Part shown: positions 1-8,128 of the stretch, one piece after another
Layout: the number at the start of each line of letters is the position of its first letter
Numbering within the stretch: position 1 is the stretch's first letter
Assembly: GCF_036013525.1 (NCBI RefSeq)
Contig: NZ_CP107853.1
Location: 8,370,001-8,434,000, forward strand
Direction of reading: 5' to 3'
From: Nonomuraea sp. NBC_00507
GTDB lineage: Bacteria > Actinomycetota > Actinomycetes > Streptosporangiales > Streptosporangiaceae
Length of the DNA: 64,000 bases
Notes under the pieces: generated by a model
The model's database searches: none
Seen by the model: the letters and a program-made list of their open reading frames with translations, nothing else
Told to the model about the DNA's origin: nothing
Made by a program: the position numbers and the translations under genes

Positions 1-407
1 CCGTAGAAGAAGCAGCCCGCCAGGGAGTGGACCAGCACGCGGGTGTCGTCGTAGCGCGCCCCCAGGGCGTACAGGCAGTGGAAGGCGACCGGCAGCGTCA
101 GCAGGAACGCCAGCCGGCCCGACCAGCGGTGCAGGCCATAGACCCAGGGCAGGTCCAGCCGGATCCGGCCCCACATCACCAGGGAGGAGAAGAGCTGGAC
201 CCCGGCGAGGAGGAACGCCCCCGTGGTCAGCCAGGCCTTCATCGGGAGCGCGCCGGAGAAGCCCGCGACGCCGACGGCGAAGCCGGTGGGCTGGTGCAGC
301 GTGCCGTAACGGCCGAGGGCGACGGCGACGAGAGCGCCCACGCCGAGGGGCAGGAGCAGCAGGATGGCGCCCGGGCCGGACTGGCGGGTCACTTCGGTGT
401 CGTACAT
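1..407 (-). CDS. Multi-pass membrane protein with conserved-looking histidines, 3' end outside the window (possibly DUF6529)
   Basis: The start codon overlaps the stop of the upstream exported protein (TGATG), and the frame is still open at base 1, so only the first 136 residues are visible. There are about four hydrophobic segments (residues 13-33, 58-80, 97-117 and 123 onward). Histidines lie in or beside them at H93 (LHRWSG), H110 (AFHCLY) and H127 (VHSLAG). This resembles small cytochrome b561-like or DUF6529 membrane proteins, but heme binding is an inference. The one-base overlap implies co-translation with the exported protein. Confidence 0.6.
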   Translation of the reverse strand, partial: MYDTEVTRQSGPGAILLLLPLGVGALVAVALGRYGTLHQPTGFAVGVAGFSGALPMKAWLTTGAFLLAGVQLFSSLVMWGRIRLDLPWVYGLHRWSGRLAFLLTLPVAFHCLYALGARYDDTRVLVHSLAGCFFY

Positions 408-1111
408 CACAGCCCTCCCATGAATGCGTCCACGTCCTCAGGGGTGATGACAGCGCCCTTGATCACCGTGGCCTGCCCGGGCTCGGGGATCTCCGCGGTG
501 ACCAGTGCGCCGTCCAGGGTCACGGCGCCGACTCTGCTGCCGTCCGGCAGGTAGATCCATCCGGCCACCAGCTTCGCGCCCCGGACCAGCGCCGTCGCCC
601 GGTAGAGGCCCGACGGCTTGCGCACCGTCGGCGCGGTGAAGTCCCAGCGCTGATCGCCGATCGACAGTTCGCCGACGGCCGCGCCATCGGCGATCTCGGC
701 GCTCACGTCGGCGCCGCCGAAGCCCTCCAGGGTCAGGATGCCGCCGTCGGCCGTGCCCTGGAACCAGGCTTCGGTCCTGCCATCGCAGAAGTACGCGATC
801 GCCTTGGCACCGCGAACGGAGATCGCCAAGAGCCCGCGGCTGCCCCGGACCCGGGTCGCGTAGTCGGCGCGGACGACCCCGGTCGCGGGCGCGGCGCTCG
901 GGCTGCCGGTCGGGGTCTGGGCAGGTTCTTGCGGTCCGGCCGCCGGGTAGTCCTCGCCGGCGGTGCCGGTCGGCGTCGGGTTCTCCATGGACGCCGAGGT
1001 CATGGCGCCGGGCTGGGGTGGTGGGGGCGACTCGGCGAGGCTGAGCGACACCAGGGCGGCCGTGGTCGCCATGCCCGCCAGCAACGTGAGGATGGGGCCT
1101 GGCCTCGTCAT
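407..1111 (-). CDS. Exported protein of unknown function
   Basis: This 234-residue protein starts with a short basic stretch and a hydrophobic segment (about residues 8-26, ending SLSLAES), so it is probably a signal peptide or membrane anchor; no clear lipobox is seen. A Pro/Thr/Ser-rich linker (about 27-80) leads to a folded C-terminal domain of about 150 residues, with AYFCDGRTEAWFQG and alternating Gly-rich strands that suggest a beta-rich extracytoplasmic domain. I do not recognise the family. Its stop overlaps the start of a downstream membrane protein, suggesting a functional pair at the membrane. Confidence 0.7.
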   Translation of the reverse strand: MTRPGPILTLLAGMATTAALVSLSLAESPPPPQPGAMTSASMENPTPTGTAGEDYPAAGPQEPAQTPTGSPSAAPATGVVRADYATRVRGSRGLLAISVRGAKAIAYFCDGRTEAWFQGTADGGILTLEGFGGADVSAEIADGAAVGELSIGDQRWDFTAPTVRKPSGLYRATALVRGAKLVAGWIYLPDGSRVGAVTLDGALVTAEIPEPGQATVIKGAVITPEDVDAFMGGL

Positions 1112-1243
1112 GGTCTCCCGCCTTTGATCCGTTGGAGCCTCTCCCAGTGCGTACGCGGGAAACGCGCCGGCGGTTCACTGATCCGGACGCCTTCGTCACA
1201 GAGGGGATGTCACCGTTGTACGGCGATGGCCGGTGGCAGCATC

Positions 1244-1558
1244 ATGGACCTTATGATCGTTCGCACATGGCGGGGCTGGACGCGATCGAGCGACGCGAGG
1301 GCCTACGAGGCCTATCTGCTGCGCACCGGCTTCACCGGATACACCTCGACTCCGGGCAACCGGGGTGCCTACTTCACCACGCGCGACGCAGGCGACAGGA
1401 CCGAGTTCTTCCTGATCTCCCTGTGGGAGTCGTGGGACGCGATCAAGGCGTTCGCCGGGGACGATCCGGGCAGGGCGGTCTTCTACCCCGAGGACGACGC
1501 GTTCCTGGTCGACCGGGAACGGACCGTCGACCACTACGAGGTGTTCTCCGAAGCCTGA
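1244..1558 (+). CDS. Antibiotic-biosynthesis-monooxygenase-like (ABM) small protein
   Basis: This is about 104 residues. The pattern is a small dimeric alpha+beta barrel: an N-terminal strand (MIVRTWRGW), a helix with YEAYLLRTG, central strands (FFLISLWESWDAI) and a C-terminal segment ending HYEVFSEA. Such proteins range from small-quinone oxygenases to stress proteins, so the substrate is not predictable. ATG 1244 and ATG 1253 are both possible starts; neither has a strong ribosome-binding site. Most of the longer open frame upstream of 1244 is not coding-like. Confidence 0.65.
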   Translation: MDLMIVRTWRGWTRSSDARAYEAYLLRTGFTGYTSTPGNRGAYFTTRDAGDRTEFFLISLWESWDAIKAFAGDDPGRAVFYPEDDAFLVDRERTVDHYEVFSEA

Positions 1559-1581
1559 CGGGGCCCGGGGGCGCGGCCGGG

Positions 1582-2361
1582 TCAGCGGCCGACGATGCCG
1601 GCCGGGTTGGCCACCGCCGTCACCGTGCAGAAGCCGATTGGCCCGGTCGTGTCGTGCAGGGTGACCTGGCCGGTGGCGACGCCGGCCGCGTTCACGTGTC
1701 CCGTGGCCTCGATGCCGAGGACGTCGCTGTCCGGGAGGCGGGCGAGGGTCAGCGTGTAATCCGCGTTGATGAAACGCAGCCCGTCCGTTCCGGCGTTGCT
1801 CAGCGGGCTGGCGAAGTCGGCGGCCAGCGCCGCCCGGACGAACGGCGACACCGCTTCCTCGTCCACCAGCGGATACGTCTCCCGCATCCATGCCCGCCCC
1901 GGTCCCGGGGCGCCCCATTCGGTCAGCCGCCACAGGTCGAACGGCGGCCTCCACCCGGTCCACTCGGCCGGCGGCCCGTCCGGCGCGGGCTCGTCCCAGG
2001 CAGGCGTGACGAGGGTCTGCGGGCCGCCTGGCGGTTCGCTCTGCCGTAGCAGCACGGCGCTGGCCCGCCCGATCACGCCCTGTTCGGTGGAGATGACCGC
2101 GTCGGCGACCCGGATCCGGCGCCCGTCCCTGACCAGGGTGGTCTCCACGGTGACGGGCAGCATCGGGCTGTTGCGGAACAGGTCGACGGTCAGCCGGGCG
2201 AAGTGCAGGCCCGGCTCGCCGTGGGCCTCCTCGAGGGCGCGGGCGGCGAGCCCGCCGAGGAGGCGGCCGTGGAGCATGTCGGGGGACCAGGGGCCGCGCG
2301 CGTGCGGCGAGGGGATCAACTCCCCTTGCTTCCGGGTGAAGAACGCTGACGTCGACGACAC
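1582..2361 (-). CDS. Acyl-CoA thioesterase-like (double hotdog) protein
   Basis: This 259-residue protein fits the TesB/thioesterase-like family. There is a hotdog half with the central-helix motif WSPDMLHGRLLGGLAARALEE near the N-terminus and the strands HFARLTVDLFR and VETTLVRDGRRIRVADAVI. A second half has INADYTLTLARLP and VTLHDTTGPIGFCTVTAV. Such enzymes hydrolyse acyl-CoA thioesters; the chain specificity is unknown. The start is GTG 2361, just after a short palindrome and only 4 bases from the stop of a WYL-regulator relic. It may once have sat in an operon with that regulator. Confidence 0.75.
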   Translation of the reverse strand: MSSTSAFFTRKQGELIPSPHARGPWSPDMLHGRLLGGLAARALEEAHGEPGLHFARLTVDLFRNSPMLPVTVETTLVRDGRRIRVADAVISTEQGVIGRASAVLLRQSEPPGGPQTLVTPAWDEPAPDGPPAEWTGWRPPFDLWRLTEWGAPGPGRAWMRETYPLVDEEAVSPFVRAALAADFASPLSNAGTDGLRFINADYTLTLARLPDSDVLGIEATGHVNAAGVATGQVTLHDTTGPIGFCTVTAVANPAGIVGR

Positions 2362-2374
2362 AGAATCAGATTCT
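2362..2374. promoter_or_regulatory. Palindrome AGAATC-A-GATTCT upstream of the thioesterase start
   Basis: A perfect 6+1+6 inverted repeat lies directly before the GTG start at 2361. It overlaps the last codons of the WYL relic. It could be an operator or a remnant of one; no regulator is assigned. Confidence 0.35.
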
Positions 2375-2536
2375 AGAGGAGAGCAGGCGCTGCCCGAGGA
2401 TGTGCAGCCTTTCCTTTAGCTCGACCGGTTCGAGCACCTCGAAGTCGACGTCGAGGAAGGCCACGACCACTGACATGAGGTGGAGGTCGTCACCGCGGAG
2501 GGTGAGCACACAGGAGTGCTCGTCCACGGGCTCCAC
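2366..2536 (-). pseudogene. Relic: C-terminus of a YafY-type WYL transcriptional regulator
   Basis: Read leftward from 2536, 56 residues are open to TGA at 2366-2368. They match the C-terminal part of WYL/YafY regulators: VEPVDEHSCVLTLRGDDLHL, then MSVVVAFLDVDFEVLEPVEL. A TGA lies in frame immediately upstream of the first GTG, and the rest of the protein (HTH and most of the WYL domain) is missing. The homology stops where the epoxide-hydrolase relic begins on the other strand, so a deletion junction near 2537-2555 is inferred. Confidence 0.6.
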
Positions 2537-2881
2537 TCATCTCGGCCGCGGTCGGCGTTCGCCTCCTGGGGCCAGGACGTCGGCGGGCTGTCACCCGACG
2601 ACATCCTGACCAACGTGTCCCTCTACTGGTTCACCGGCACGGCGGGCTCGTCAGGCCGCCTCTACCGGGAGAGCGCGCCCGACTGGGCGCCGCCTGACGA
2701 GCCCGACAAGACGCCGACCGGCATCGCGGTCTTCCCCGGCGACAGCACTGTGAAGCGCTACGCCGAGCAGGTCCACAACGTGGTGCACTGGTCGGAGTTC
2801 GCCACCGGCGGCCACTATGCCGCGCTGCAGGCCCCCGCGCTGCTGGCGGACGACATCAGGGCATTCTTCGCCGCCCTCTAG
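2537..2881 (+). pseudogene. Relic: C-terminal third of an epoxide hydrolase
   Basis: From about 2555 the frame encodes some 108 residues matching the end of epoxide hydrolases: LSPDDILTNVSLYWFTGTAG, then GIAVFPGD and GGHYAALQAPALL with the catalytic His. The complete homologue at 46873-48003 aligns over the same region (VMLYWLTNTAGSAARSF, SISVFPKD). The N-terminal part, including the HGWP loop and the nucleophilic Asp, is absent, so no activity is expected. The TAG stop overlaps that of the convergent glyoxalase gene. Confidence 0.65.
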
Positions 2882-3231
2882 GCCTGCATGATGCAGAAGG
2901 GGTGGCCTTCGGGGTCGAGGAGGACGGTCCAGGAGTCGCCGCCCGGCTGGAAGCCGGGGACGGTGGCGCCCAGCGCGATCAGCTCCTTCTTGGCGGTCTC
3001 GACGTCGGGGACCTTGAACTCCAGGTGCACGTGCTTGCCCTCGTTGGGCCAGCCCGGGCCCTGGTAGCCGTCGATCCGCTGGAACCCGATCGAGACCGGG
3101 CCGCCTTCGAGACCGGCGAAGTCGGCGTCGCCGTCGGTGGCACGCCATCCGGTCGCCTTGGCGTAGAAGGCCGCCAGGGCCGTCGGGTCGGCGCAGTCGA
3201 TGACTATGGAGGTCAATGTCGTCGTGGTCAT
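2878..3231 (-). CDS. VOC/glyoxalase-fold protein
   Basis: This 117-residue protein has the two beta-alpha-beta-beta-beta modules of the vicinal oxygen chelate fold: SIVIDCADPTALAAFYAKATGW at the N-terminus and VHLEFKVPDVETAKKELIALG with TVLLDPEGHPFCIMQA at the C-terminus. Members include glyoxalases, dioxygenases and resistance proteins; the single short domain gives no substrate. ATG 3231 is chosen because it begins exactly at the first conserved strand (MTTTTLTS); upstream extensions in frame are not family-like. It is divergent from the AraC regulator, 88 bases apart, which may control it. Confidence 0.75.
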   Translation of the reverse strand: MTTTTLTSIVIDCADPTALAAFYAKATGWRATDGDADFAGLEGGPVSIGFQRIDGYQGPGWPNEGKHVHLEFKVPDVETAKKELIALGATVPGFQPGGDSWTVLLDPEGHPFCIMQA

Positions 3232-3319
3232 GAGGCCAGCGTGCCGGTGACGGGTCGGCCGAGTCTTGAACATCCTTGCGCGCCGGGATTTGTCGGAGGG
3301 GCGGCGTAGCGTTCGTCGC

Positions 3320-4195
3320 GTGCGTTCCTCCGTGCTTCTCGCTACCGGGCCCGGATTCACCCTCGACGCGGTGACCTGCGTCGAGGACCACCGAGGCTGG
3401 TCGGCCACGGAGGTGAACGACCGATATCGGGTGGTGCTGGTGCGCCGCGGCACGTTCCGGCGCAAGGCCGACGGCCGGAGCGTGGTCGCCGACCCGACCA
3501 TGGCCTACCTCGGGGTGCCGGGTGAGGAGGAGCACTTCGCCCATCCGGCGGGCGGCGACGTGTGCACCTCGCTGTCGCTGTCACCCCGCCTGTGGCGGGT
3601 GCTCGCCGGCGAGGGCGCCCGCACGGCACGCTCGACCATCTACGTGGACGCCCGCCTCGACCTCGCCCACCGCCGTGTGCTCGCGGCCGCGCGCAGCTGC
3701 GACACCGACTTCGCGGTGGCCGAGTCGCTGCTGCCGCTGATCGGCGCCGCCCTCGCGCAGGCTGCCGACCGCTCCCCGAAGGCCGCCATCCACCGCCCAT
3801 CTGCCACCGCCGACCGGCCAGGGGCCGTCGCCGGCCGTCCAGGGCATGCCACCACGCGCACGAGCGCCGCCATCGTCGGCGCCGCCCGTGAGGCCATCAC
3901 GGCCGGGCACCCGGCGGCGGGCGGGTTGCTGTCGCTGGCCGAGTTCCTGGAGGTGTCGCCTTACCAGCTCAGCCGGGCCTTCACCCGCGAGCTCGGCATC
4001 TCGCTGACCCACTACCGCAACCGGGTCCGCGTGGGGCGGGCGCTCGACCGGCTGGAAAACGGCGAGCCGGGCCTGGCCGTGCTCGCCGCCGACCTGGGGT
4101 TCGCCGACCAGGCGCACCTGACGCGCACGATCCGCCGCCATGTCGGCCACACCCCCACGGCCCTGCGCCGCCTGCTCGCGTCACGAAATCCGTGA
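3320..4195 (+). CDS. AraC-family transcriptional regulator
   Basis: This is about 291 residues from GTG 3320 (VRSSVLLATGPG). The N-terminal half looks like a cupin-type ligand domain (YRVVLVRRGTFRRKADGRSV, TMAYLGVPGEEEHFAHP). The C-terminal ~100 residues form the double HTH of the AraC family: LLSLAEFLEVSPYQLSRAFT, then GISLTHYRNRVRVGRALDRL and DLGFADQAHLTRTIRRHVGHTP. It is divergently oriented to the VOC protein and could control it. The ligand is unknown. A poorly conserved Pro/Ala/Arg-rich linker lies between the domains. Confidence 0.82.
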   Translation: MRSSVLLATGPGFTLDAVTCVEDHRGWSATEVNDRYRVVLVRRGTFRRKADGRSVVADPTMAYLGVPGEEEHFAHPAGGDVCTSLSLSPRLWRVLAGEGARTARSTIYVDARLDLAHRRVLAAARSCDTDFAVAESLLPLIGAALAQAADRSPKAAIHRPSATADRPGAVAGRPGHATTRTSAAIVGAAREAITAGHPAAGGLLSLAEFLEVSPYQLSRAFTRELGISLTHYRNRVRVGRALDRLENGEPGLAVLAADLGFADQAHLTRTIRRHVGHTPTALRRLLASRNP

Positions 4196-4236
4196 CCGGG
4201 TGGATTTCCGCCCGGCGCGGGCCGTAAGCTCCCCCA

Positions 4237-4668
4237 ATGCGCGATCTAGGTGAGGACCCCCAGCCTGCCCGGGGTGCGGTACGCGAGGTCCACGTGCTCA
4301 ACGGCCCCGCCACCCTGGCCTACTCCCCCGACCTCGACGGCCTGGCCGACCCCGGGGAGATCGTCTGGGCCTGGGTGCCGTACGAGGAGGACCCGTCCCG
4401 GGGCAAGGACCGGCCTCTGCTGGTCGTGGGCCGCACTGGGCGCAGGTTGCTGGGCATGATGTTGTCCAGCAAGGGCGACGACGGGCCCGAATGGCTGCCG
4501 CTCGGCGCGTGGGGGCGCGACGGCCGGGCGTCGTACGTACGGCTGGACCGGGTTTTCGTGCTGGACGAGGACGACATCCGGCGGGAGGGCGCGGTGCTGG
4601 ATGCCGACCGCTTCGCCCGGGTCGCGGCCCGGCTCATGAAGACGCACGGCTGGGGCGCCGGCCGGTAA
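4237..4668 (+). CDS. PemK/MazF-like (type II toxin fold) protein
   Basis: This 143-residue protein carries the PemK/MazF-type motif series: PGEIVWAWVPYEEDPSRGKD, then RPLLVVGR and a conserved strand LGMMLSSK. MazF proteins are sequence-specific endoribonucleases. Actinobacteria also carry many solitary members without a known antitoxin, and no antitoxin-like gene sits upstream here. The N-terminal 30 residues are extra compared with compact MazF toxins. A role as an RNase is inferred only from the fold. Confidence 0.6.
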   Translation: MRDLGEDPQPARGAVREVHVLNGPATLAYSPDLDGLADPGEIVWAWVPYEEDPSRGKDRPLLVVGRTGRRLLGMMLSSKGDDGPEWLPLGAWGRDGRASYVRLDRVFVLDEDDIRREGAVLDADRFARVAARLMKTHGWGAGR

Positions 4669-4740
4669 GGGGCGGCGGGACCGGCACGTCGGCACAGCCA
4701 CCTGCCGGTAACGGCCGACGGGACGGGCACGTCGGCAAGG

Positions 4741-5670
4741 TCACCGGCCGGGCCCGCCGCCGCTGAGGAGTTCGGCAGGCACGATGAGGGCCTGGGCGCG
4801 CCCGGCGGGGAAGGCCCAGACGTGCTTGCCGGCCGCGATCACCAGCGCGAGCGGCGCCTGCAGCCCGAGCCTGATCACGCGCAGCGCGGCGCCGGCGACA
4901 GGGGCCAGCGCGAACAGGTCACGTCCGCCTCCCGCCAGGACCCCGTTGGCGCAGACGAGGAACGGCACCGGCCCGTCCGGCGCGCCCACGAGCCGCCTCG
5001 GCTCGCCCGACCAGGCTGAGACGCGCAGCAGCCCGCCCCGCACGCTGATCCACAGGGAGCCGGCGCACACGGCCATGCCGCCGCGCTCGCGCCGCCCCAG
5101 GTCGATTTCCCTGGGACCGCCCCGCAGCAGGGTGTCCCGTGTCGAGGTCCACCACAGCCGCCCGCCCTCCACGGCGCACGCGTCCAGGCCGGGCAGTTCC
5201 ACCGGCTCCCCTAATCGGCCCGGTCCGGCCAGTCTGCGTGCCTGGCCGGCGGCGACGGCCCAGATCTCCCCGCCGCCGGCGAGCACCCGGCCGTCGAAGC
5301 GCGCGCTGGCCAAGGGCGCGCCGGCCGGATCCAGCCAGTACACCCGGTGGCCCGCGGTTCCGGCCAGGGTTCCCTGCAGCGTGCCCTCGGTCGCCGCCGT
5401 CCCCGCGAACGTCCTGGGCACCATCACCGTCTCCGGTAACGTTCCCGGCAAACCCGGCGTTCCGGCCACCGTCCCCGGCACCGCCGCCAGAGACAGGAGC
5501 TCCGGCGGGCGTGCCCTCTTGTGACCGCCGTTCTCCGGCCGGCGCAGCAGCGTGCCGGACGTCGTGTAGGCCCGTACTCCGTCGGTGCCCGCGCACCACA
5601 CGGTGGTTCCATCTGATGCGGCCGCCCGGATGGGGCGCGGCAGGTCGATCTTCGTGAGGGAGAGCTCCAT
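4741..5670 (-). CDS. Beta-propeller-like hypothetical protein with a Gly-Thr-rich insert
   Basis: This is 309 residues from ATG 5670 (MELSLTKIDLPRPIRAAASD). Repeated blade-like segments such as GTTVWCAGTDGVRAYTTSG, GEIWAVAAGQARRLA, GRLWWTSTRDTLLRGG and GSLWISVRGGLLRVSA suggest a WD40- or NHL-like propeller without a signal peptide. Between about residues 45 and 95 there is an irregular GT-rich stretch (GTVAGTPGLPGTLPETV, then FAGTAATEGTLQGTLAG) that interrupts the blade pattern and reads as low-complexity expansion. Function unknown. It is a single gene; about 220 bases without features separate it from the next gene. Confidence 0.6.
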   Translation of the reverse strand: MELSLTKIDLPRPIRAAASDGTTVWCAGTDGVRAYTTSGTLLRRPENGGHKRARPPELLSLAAVPGTVAGTPGLPGTLPETVMVPRTFAGTAATEGTLQGTLAGTAGHRVYWLDPAGAPLASARFDGRVLAGGGEIWAVAAGQARRLAGPGRLGEPVELPGLDACAVEGGRLWWTSTRDTLLRGGPREIDLGRRERGGMAVCAGSLWISVRGGLLRVSAWSGEPRRLVGAPDGPVPFLVCANGVLAGGGRDLFALAPVAGAALRVIRLGLQAPLALVIAAGKHVWAFPAGRAQALIVPAELLSGGGPGR

Positions 5671-5889
5671 GCGCTGATCCTTACCCGGGACCGCGGCCTC
5701 CCCCCAGCCCGCCGTGGCGCCGCACGGGGAGATGGCCCCGCCGTCAGGCCGGCCCACGAGACACGGGCGCAGGAGACACGGGCGCACGCAGGTGGGCGGA
5801 GCCCAGCGCCCCCTCCAGAGAACGCATGCGCGCGACAGGCGGTGGCCCGGTCATCGGCCCAGGTCACCCGGGCTGCGATCATTGGGCTC

Positions 5890-7131
5890 ATGCGTGTTGT
5901 GGTGATCGGAAGCGGCATCGTCGGAGCGGGCGCGGCCTACTACCTGAGCGGCCGGGGCGCGGACGTGACGGTGGTGGACGGCGGCTACCAGGGTGAGGCG
6001 ACGCAGGCGGGGGCGGGCATCGTGTGCCCGTGGGTGGACCATCCCGAGGACGACGACTGGTACCGGCTCACCCGCGAGGGCGCCCGTCACTACCCGGACC
6101 TGGTGGAGGGGCTGGGCGAGGACATCGGGTACGCCAAGGTCGGCGCGCTGCTGGTGGCGGAGGACCCGGCGGACCTGGAGCCGGTGCGCGCCCTGCTGCG
6201 CCGCCGCCGTCCGGAAGCGCCGGAGATGGGCGAGGTCACGGACGTGGCGGACCCGGCCGAGCTGTTCCCGCCGCTGTCGGACACCCTGAGCGCGCTGCTG
6301 GTGCCGGGTGCGGCCCGCGTGGACGGCTGTTCGGTACGCGACGCGCTGCTCAACGCCGCCGTCGCCAGGGGCGCCGAGGTGCGTACGGGCGCCGCGCGGC
6401 TCACCCCGGACGGCGAGGTGATCGTGCACGCTCTGGCCGGCCCGTCCCCGACCGAGCCGTGGCGCCCGGCCGCGCCGCCCCCGCCCGCGGAGCCGCAGGG
6501 TGAGGTGAGCGGCGAGACCACGTCCTGGCGGCAGGCCGCGCCGCTCGTCCCCTCCGCCTCACCGCCCGCCACCATGGGGTCGGCCCGCCGGTTCGCCGGC
6601 GGGGGCGTTCCGCTCGAGGCCGACATGGTGATCGTCGCGGCCGGGGCGTGGACGGGCGAGGTGTGCCGGCCGCTGGGCGTGGAGCTGCCGGTGTTCCCGA
6701 GGCGGGGGCAGATTCTGCACGTGACGCTGGAAGGGATCGACACGGCGTGGTGGCCGATCGTGTTGCCCAGCGCCGGCCCGTACCTGCTGGGGTTCGCCGA
6801 CTCGCGGGTGCTGATCGGCGCGACCGTGGAGGACGTGGGGTTCTCGCCGCGCGTGACGATGGGCGGCCTGAATGAGCTGATCGAGGCGGGGCTGCGGGTA
6901 GCTCCTGGGTTGTTCGGGGCGTCGGTGACGGAGACGCGGGTGGGCCTGCGCCCGGTGTACGCGCCGGGCCCGGCCCTGATCGGCCCGCTGACCGACCGCG
7001 TGGTGGTGGCGACCGGCCTGTCCGCGTACGGGCTGACGGCGGGCCCGTTCACCGGCAGGATCGCCGCCGCGCTGGCCCTCGGCGAGGAGCCGCCCATCGA
7101 CGTCACGCCCTACGCGCCGCCCCGCGTGTGA
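5890..7131 (+). CDS. FAD-dependent D-amino-acid dehydrogenase/oxidase-like (DadA family)
   Basis: This 413-residue protein begins with the dinucleotide-binding motif VVVIGSGIVGAGAAYYLS and ends with the DAO-family segment VVVATGLSAYGLTAGPFTGR. In between are VIVAAGAWTGEVCRPLGVE and FPRRGQILHV, as in DadA and glycine/sarcosine oxidase proteins, which oxidise amines such as D-amino acids or N-methyl glycine to imines. A Pro/Ala/Ser-rich stretch of about 45 residues (about 190-238) is inserted in the middle and is not typical. ATG 5890 has no clear ribosome-binding site and could be leaderless. Confidence 0.8.
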   Translation: MRVVVIGSGIVGAGAAYYLSGRGADVTVVDGGYQGEATQAGAGIVCPWVDHPEDDDWYRLTREGARHYPDLVEGLGEDIGYAKVGALLVAEDPADLEPVRALLRRRRPEAPEMGEVTDVADPAELFPPLSDTLSALLVPGAARVDGCSVRDALLNAAVARGAEVRTGAARLTPDGEVIVHALAGPSPTEPWRPAAPPPPAEPQGEVSGETTSWRQAAPLVPSASPPATMGSARRFAGGGVPLEADMVIVAAGAWTGEVCRPLGVELPVFPRRGQILHVTLEGIDTAWWPIVLPSAGPYLLGFADSRVLIGATVEDVGFSPRVTMGGLNELIEAGLRVAPGLFGASVTETRVGLRPVYAPGPALIGPLTDRVVVATGLSAYGLTAGPFTGRIAAALALGEEPPIDVTPYAPPRV

Positions 7132-7404
7132 GTAGTGGGCCGGGATGACCACGGTGGCGCCCAGCACCGCGGCTGCGGCCGCAGTCCGGCGGCTGTCCAT
7201 CGATACCGGACGCTCCCGGAACTCGCCCTTGACGCGGGCCGCTCCGGCGTTGAGTACAGCCGCGTCGATGCTCGGGACGCGGCGGGAGACCTCAGCCACA
7301 GCACGCATTGAGGCGTTGTCGCCGCTCACGTAGACGGTGGGCAGTCCCTGCCCGGACAGGACGAACCGCGCTGGACGAGAGGACCTGCAGATCAGCCAGT
7401 GCTT
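7122..7404 (-). pseudogene. Relic: C-terminal part of a metallo-beta-lactamase-fold hydrolase
   Basis: Just after the stop of the TetR gene, the leftward strand encodes FVLSGQGLPTVYVSGDNAS, then VPSIDAAVLNAGAARV and AAAAVLGATVVIPAHYSHAG. These are the last three strands and metal-ligand motifs of UlaG-like MBL-fold proteins (SGDN and P-x-H). The N-terminal half with the HxHxDH motif is missing, and there is no start codon or stop where expected, so it is a remnant. It overlaps the end of the DadA-like gene on the other strand. Confidence 0.55.
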
Positions 7405-8039
7405 CACCGCACCGGGATCGCCGGTGGTTCCTGAGCTCGGTCGGGGGCGGTGGCGCCGAGAAGGGCCAGGCAGTTCGTCCACAGAGCGTTGAGGCGTTGG
7501 GTGTTGTTGTAGAGCTTGGCGAAGAGAACTTGGCCTTCAAGCTGGGCGACGACGGATCGCGCGGCCTCGTGGGTGTCGGCGACCGTGACCTCGTCGCGCT
7601 CCCGGGCTTCGGTGATGACCTTGTCGACCATGTCGACCTGCGCCTCGAAGATCTGCTGCAGGCGTTCGCGGAGGGCTTCGGTCTGGTTGCTCATCTCCAG
7701 CGTCAGGTTCCCGAAAAGGCAGCCCGAGACGGTCCCGCAGCTTTGCTGGCCGGCGCGCTGGTCGGCTTCGGTGGCCTCGAACAGCTGCCGTAGCCGATGA
7801 AGGGGCGGGTCATCGTTCTGCAGTATCCGGTTCCAGTTGCTGCGCTGGCCTGCCCAGTGCTCGTCGATGACGGCCAGGGCGAGGTCCTCCTTGGAGGTGA
7901 AGAAGTAATAGAAACTGCCCTTCGGCACGCCTGCCGCCTTGCAGATCTCGGCCACGCCCAACGCGGAGTAGCCACGCAGCTCGATGAGTGTCTGCGCGGC
8001 GCTGAGGATCCTCTCCTTGGCATCACTCGTTCGTCCCAT
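7404..8039 (-). CDS. TetR-family repressor, divergent to a SnoaL-like gene
   Basis: This is 211 residues. An N-terminal HTH is clear: AKERILSAAQTLIELRGYSA, then VAEICKAAGVPKGSFYYFFTSKE. The C-terminal ligand domain includes CLFGNLTLEMSNQTEALRER, as in TetR_C repressors of the YcdC/AcuR-like group. It is transcribed away from the SnoaL-like and SDR genes. Two pairs of GACCGGTC half-sites, one in the divergent promoter and one before the SDR gene, are the natural operators, so all three genes form one small regulon. The effector is unknown. Confidence 0.85.
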   Translation of the reverse strand: MGRTSDAKERILSAAQTLIELRGYSALGVAEICKAAGVPKGSFYYFFTSKEDLALAVIDEHWAGQRSNWNRILQNDDPPLHRLRQLFEATEADQRAGQQSCGTVSGCLFGNLTLEMSNQTEALRERLQQIFEAQVDMVDKVITEARERDEVTVADTHEAARSVVAQLEGQVLFAKLYNNTQRLNALWTNCLALLGATAPDRAQEPPAIPVR

Positions 8040-8052
8040 GTTGCCAGTGTAT

Positions 8053-8082
8053 GACCGGTCCTCTACTTTTACTAGACCGGTC
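8053..8082. promoter_or_regulatory. TetR operator: paired GACCGGTC boxes in the divergent promoter
   Basis: The palindrome GACCGGTC occurs at 8053-8060 and again at 8075-8082 (22-bp spacing, two helical turns), with CTCTACTTTTACTA between. The same arrangement recurs at 8576-8606. The position between the TetR gene and the SnoaL-like gene suggests autoregulation and repression of both. Confidence 0.65.
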
Positions 8083-8128
8083 GACTATTAACATAATCCC
8101 GCGGCCACCCACCATGGAGGCAGACACC

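Noticed and set aside
4237..4668. A complete toxin-antitoxin pair
   Set aside because: No antitoxin-like gene is found upstream or downstream; only the PemK/MazF-like protein is supported.
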